Shown here: positions 5,930 through 7,880 of the stretch, in pieces
Numbering within the stretch: the first letter of the stretch is position 1
Layout of the letters: the number at the start of each line of letters is the position of its first letter
Assembly (NCBI GenBank): GCA_905236085.1
Contig: CAJOOD010000077.1
Span: 1 to 7,880 of the forward strand
Source: an uncultured Bacilli bacterium
GTDB taxonomy: Bacteria > Bacillota_I > Bacilli_A > RFN20 > CAG-826
Length of the DNA: 7,880 nt
Direction of reading: 5' to 3'
The notes under the pieces: model-generated
Seen by the model: the letters and a program-made list of their open reading frames with translations, nothing else
Database searches by the model: none
What the model was told of the DNA's origin: nothing
Made by a program: the position numbers and the translations under genes

Positions 5930-6154
5930 ATGTTTAAATCAAGAAAGAAAATATTAGAAGAAGAAGCTAAAAAAGATCCTAATTATCGACCCACAAAAGA
6001 TCTACACGAAGATAATGAAGAGGTTAATAAAAAAATAGAAATACCTTTTACCGCCTTAATTGTCATGGGAGTCATCATTTTATTAATCATTGCTTGCATA
6101 ATAGTTATCTTTTCTTTAGGTGGCCCTATTAAGGATGTCTCCTCATCGATATAA
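5930..6154 (+). CDS. 74-aa single-pass membrane protein in the folate operon
   Basis: Starts 2 nt after the folT stop, so it is almost certainly co-transcribed. The N-terminal 37 residues are highly charged (RKKILEEEAKKD; LHEDNEEVNKK) and likely cytoplasmic and partly helical. One membrane segment lies at about 41-62 (ALIVMGVIILLIIACIIVIF), followed by a short Ser-ending tail, probably outside. The ribosome site is weak (GGGA about 7 nt upstream), so coupling from folT is likely. I do not recognise a family; the length resembles SecE, but the charge pattern and position do not support that. A role as an accessory to the transporter is conjecture from gene order. Confidence 0.7.
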   Translation: MFKSRKKILEEEAKKDPNYRPTKDLHEDNEEVNKKIEIPFTALIVMGVIILLIIACIIVIFSLGGPIKDVSSSI

Positions 6155-6183
6155 ATCTCGCTACTAGTTTTAATTCATTAAAG

Positions 6184-6192
6184 TGTTACAAT
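6184..6192 (+). promoter_or_regulatory. Extended -10 promoter of the nuclease lipoprotein gene
   Basis: TG (6184-6185), T, TACAAT (6187-6192), then exactly 10 nt (ATTAGTGCTT) to ATG 6203. The hexamer is identical to that at 230-235 and the spacing is the same. There is no Shine-Dalgarno. No terminator separates the folate operon from this promoter, so read-through is possible. Confidence 0.65.
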
Positions 6193-6202
6193 ATTAGTGC
6201 TT

Positions 6203-7270
6203 ATGAAAACATCAACAAAATATTTAACTTTATTAATTATGCTCGCTTCTTTATGCTCTTGTAGTGTAAATCCAAGAAGCGATATTTCTTCTAGCGGTGA
6301 ATCTTCTTTAACCAGCAGTGAGACATCAACTACCAGCGAAGAAATAGCAAGTAGTAGTGAGGAAATTTCTTCCATAGAATCCTCAAGTGATGAAGAAAGT
6401 TCATCGAGCGAAGAATTGTCCAGTAATGAAGAATCGTCCTCTGAAGAATCATCCAGTAGTGAGAAAAACTCATCAAGCGAAGAGTCCTCTTCCGAAGAAT
6501 CTTCTAGCAGTGAAGAGTCTTCTTCGTCCTCATCTTCTGAAGAACATTACGAAGCATATTACAGCACTTGTGAGGGTCTAACTGGTGAAGATTTATTAGA
6601 GGAATTGCAAGCGATTAACAAAAAAGAAAGAGAAAAAACAGTAGGTTATAAAGCAATGGGAACAAGTATCTCTAGTTCTCCATTTAAATATACCGATTTT
6701 GATCCAGAAAATTATAAAGTTGATAATAACGGTCATAAATATGGCGATTATGTTTTAAGTTTCTATTCTGGCAATCATGCAACTACATGGAATAGAGAAC
6801 ACACATGGCCAAATTCTCATGGAGGCAGCTATGTAGAAGCCGACATTCATATGACTAGACCAACAATTGAATCAGAAAATGCTGCCAGGGGTAATTCCTT
6901 CTTTGTCGAAGGCATGAGGTCAACTTCTCAAGGTTGGGATCCAGCAATGGAATCATTTGGTGATGAAACATATCGCGGAGATGCGGCTAGAGTCATATTC
7001 TATTGTTGTATTGCAGATTCTAGATTATCTTTAATCGATGAAAGTTATCATTACACAACTAAGGCTAATCCAGATTACCTCATGGGTAAATTATCTGATT
7101 TATTAAAATGGAATTTAGAATATAGTGTTCAGCTTAGAGAAGAATGCCGTAACGATGGAGCGGAATATCTACAAGGCAATAGAAATCCATTTATTGATCA
7201 TCCTGAATTTGCGTGTAAGATTTGGGGTAATACAAATGAGACCACTAAAGTAACCTGTGGAATTAAATAA
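6203..7270 (+). CDS. Secreted lipoprotein endonuclease I (non-specific DNase/RNase)
   Basis: A 355-aa nuclease anchored outside the membrane. Residues 1-20 are a lipoprotein signal: KTSTKY, a hydrophobic core, then LCSC, with C20 the likely lipidated residue and C18 the alternative. Residues about 26-113 are a Ser/Glu-rich stalk. The endonuclease I domain follows (about 114-350): WNREHTWPNSHG (196-207) with catalytic-type H200, DIHMTRP, RGN (229-231), YRGDAARV (257-264), LLKWNLEY, and RNPFIDHPE (327-335). These match the bacterial EndA/BsnI/Vvn-type family. Several Cys in the domain (around YSTC, FYCC, EEC, FAC, VTC) could form disulfides. The ATG at 6203 is preferred to the GTG at 6197 because the promoter leaves no room. 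The likely role is cutting extracellular nucleic acid for nucleotide salvage. Confidence 0.9.
   Translation: MKTSTKYLTLLIMLASLCSCSVNPRSDISSSGESSLTSSETSTTSEEIASSSEEISSIESSSDEESSSSEELSSNEESSSEESSSSEKNSSSEESSSEESSSSEESSSSSSSEEHYEAYYSTCEGLTGEDLLEELQAINKKEREKTVGYKAMGTSISSSPFKYTDFDPENYKVDNNGHKYGDYVLSFYSGNHATTWNREHTWPNSHGGSYVEADIHMTRPTIESENAARGNSFFVEGMRSTSQGWDPAMESFGDETYRGDAARVIFYCCIADSRLSLIDESYHYTTKANPDYLMGKLSDLLKWNLEYSVQLREECRNDGAEYLQGNRNPFIDHPEFACKIWGNTNETTKVTCGIK
6281..6541 (+). repeat. Ser/Glu low-complexity stalk coding repeat
   Basis: About 87 codons encode mostly Ser and Glu in an irregular pattern of SSSEE and SSEES units with a few Asp, Thr, Asn and Lys. At DNA level the repeat is imperfect because Ser codons of both families (TCN and AGY) alternate with GAA and GAG, so it is not a clean tandem repeat. 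Confidence 0.85.
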
Positions 7271-7307
7271 TGCCGCAAAAAGTACTTATTTTTAAAGAAA
7301 ATTAATT

Positions 7308-7880
7308 ATGTGGGAATATTCTAAAAGCGCTTTAAGTATATTTAATAAAAAGATTAATACCTATTTATTGATATTAAGGATTTTACATGCTTTATTGATT
7401 ATTTCTTATTACACATATGCAATAATTACTGGCATTGGAAATCTTATCATCAATATTGTTTTATTATCTTTATTCAGCGCATATACCATTTTTGTAATCA
7501 CTACCCGTAATATGAAAATCAAATTTGCTAAAAAGGTAGTTAAAAGAATATATAAAATATCTAGATTATTAGTTAGAGGTATATCGTTAGGGGCTTCTAT
7601 TTATGGTATCTATATCGCTGTTAACAATGTAAAACCTATCACTATTATATTAACCACTCTTATGCTCATAGTGTGGGTTATACAAGTGGTCGTGGAATTA
7701 ATTAAAATATTCATTCTCCCTAAATTAAATTTATTAGTTGCAGGTGTTATTAAAGATGTTGAGCCATATGTTAAGACCGCTAATAAAGTAATCGATTTAA
7801 GAAACGGTGATCCAATAGAATTGCATCAAGATAAATATCAAAAAGAGATAGAGATTATCTCCCCTGATGCTGAGAAATTA
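7308..7880 (+). CDS. Multi-pass membrane protein, 3' end cut by window
   Basis: An open frame from ATG 7308 reads 191 codons to the window edge without a stop. It begins MWEYSKSALSIFNKKINTY and has about four hydrophobic segments (roughly residues 18-38, 41-63, 88-107 and 112-138), with basic loops such as KFAKKVVKRIYK between the second and third. A polar C-terminal part starts at about 150 (KDVEPYVKTANKVIDLRNGD). The weak RBS-like AAAGAAA lies upstream, and the 37-nt gap after the nuclease holds no strong terminator, so it may be co-transcribed. I do not recognise the family. The positive-inside rule would place the basic loops in the cytoplasm. Confidence 0.7.
   Translation, partial: MWEYSKSALSIFNKKINTYLLILRILHALLIISYYTYAIITGIGNLIINIVLLSLFSAYTIFVITTRNMKIKFAKKVVKRIYKISRLLVRGISLGASIYGIYIAVNNVKPITIILTTLMLIVWVIQVVVELIKIFILPKLNLLVAGVIKDVEPYVKTANKVIDLRNGDPIELHQDKYQKEIEIISPDAEKL

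Noticed and set aside
6178..6581. Antisense and out-of-frame ORFs across the Ser/Glu stalk (6178-6375 minus and 6387-6581 plus)
   Set aside because: They are shadows of a repetitive coding region. The plus-frame nuclease has a lipoprotein signal and full family motifs.
7271..7307. Terminator between the nuclease and the last membrane gene
   Set aside because: The AAAAGTACTTATTTTT stretch has only a weak AT dyad with no proper loop, so it is insufficient for a hairpin terminator.
1..7880. CRISPR array, tRNA, rRNA or riboswitch
   Set aside because: No regularly spaced repeats, cloverleaf, rRNA signature or conserved aptamer core was seen. The folate genes in particular have no leader long enough for a THF riboswitch.

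Overview
The window is AT-rich (A and T dominate every intergenic region) and looks like a low-GC Gram-positive or Mollicutes-related bacterium with a small genome, possibly an uncultured gut lineage of the Bacilli/Erysipelotrichia/RF39 type. This placement is inferred from base composition, an ECF-type folate S component, a lipoprotein nuclease and the promoter style; no rRNA is present to confirm it. The standard code fits: tryptophans are TGG, the recognisable genes end in TAA or TAG, and no gene needs TGA read as tryptophan.

Layout. (1) 1-37 holds the terminator of an upstream gene. (2) 225-2474, plus strand: a two-gene unit with a large multi-membrane O-antigen ligase/polymerase-like protein and a 40-residue single-membrane protein with a good ribosome binding site, ending in a hairpin terminator. 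(3) 2488-3281, minus strand: a small regulator module with an XRE-type HTH protein, two operator-like repeats in its promoter, and a short HipA-N-like ORF followed by a decayed in-frame tail. An exact 14-bp direct repeat brackets the module. (4) 3357-3824, minus strand: smpB, the tmRNA partner for ribosome rescue. (5) 3902-6154, plus strand, divergent from smpB: folC, a FolT-like ECF folate S component overlapping folC by 8 nt, and a 74-residue single-membrane protein. (6) 6203-7270: a lipoprotein endonuclease I with a long Ser/Glu-rich stalk, followed by a membrane protein cut by the window end.

How it fits together. FolT plus FolC make a compact folate salvage unit: uptake, then polyglutamylation to retain the vitamin. 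The nuclease is predicted to be tethered outside the membrane, where it could cut extracellular DNA or RNA for nucleotide scavenging. The Wzy/WaaL-like protein points to cell-surface polysaccharide. These traits suit a host-associated organism that imports precursors.

The most notable pattern is regulatory. The four recognisable plus-strand or smpB transcription-unit first genes share one start architecture: an extended -10 (TGnTANAAT or close), then 9-10 nt, then ATG, with no Shine-Dalgarno. This predicts leaderless or near-leaderless mRNAs. The clearest downstream operon genes (the 40-aa ORF and folT) carry strong Shine-Dalgarno sequences. The other candidate for novelty is the bracketed XRE module.
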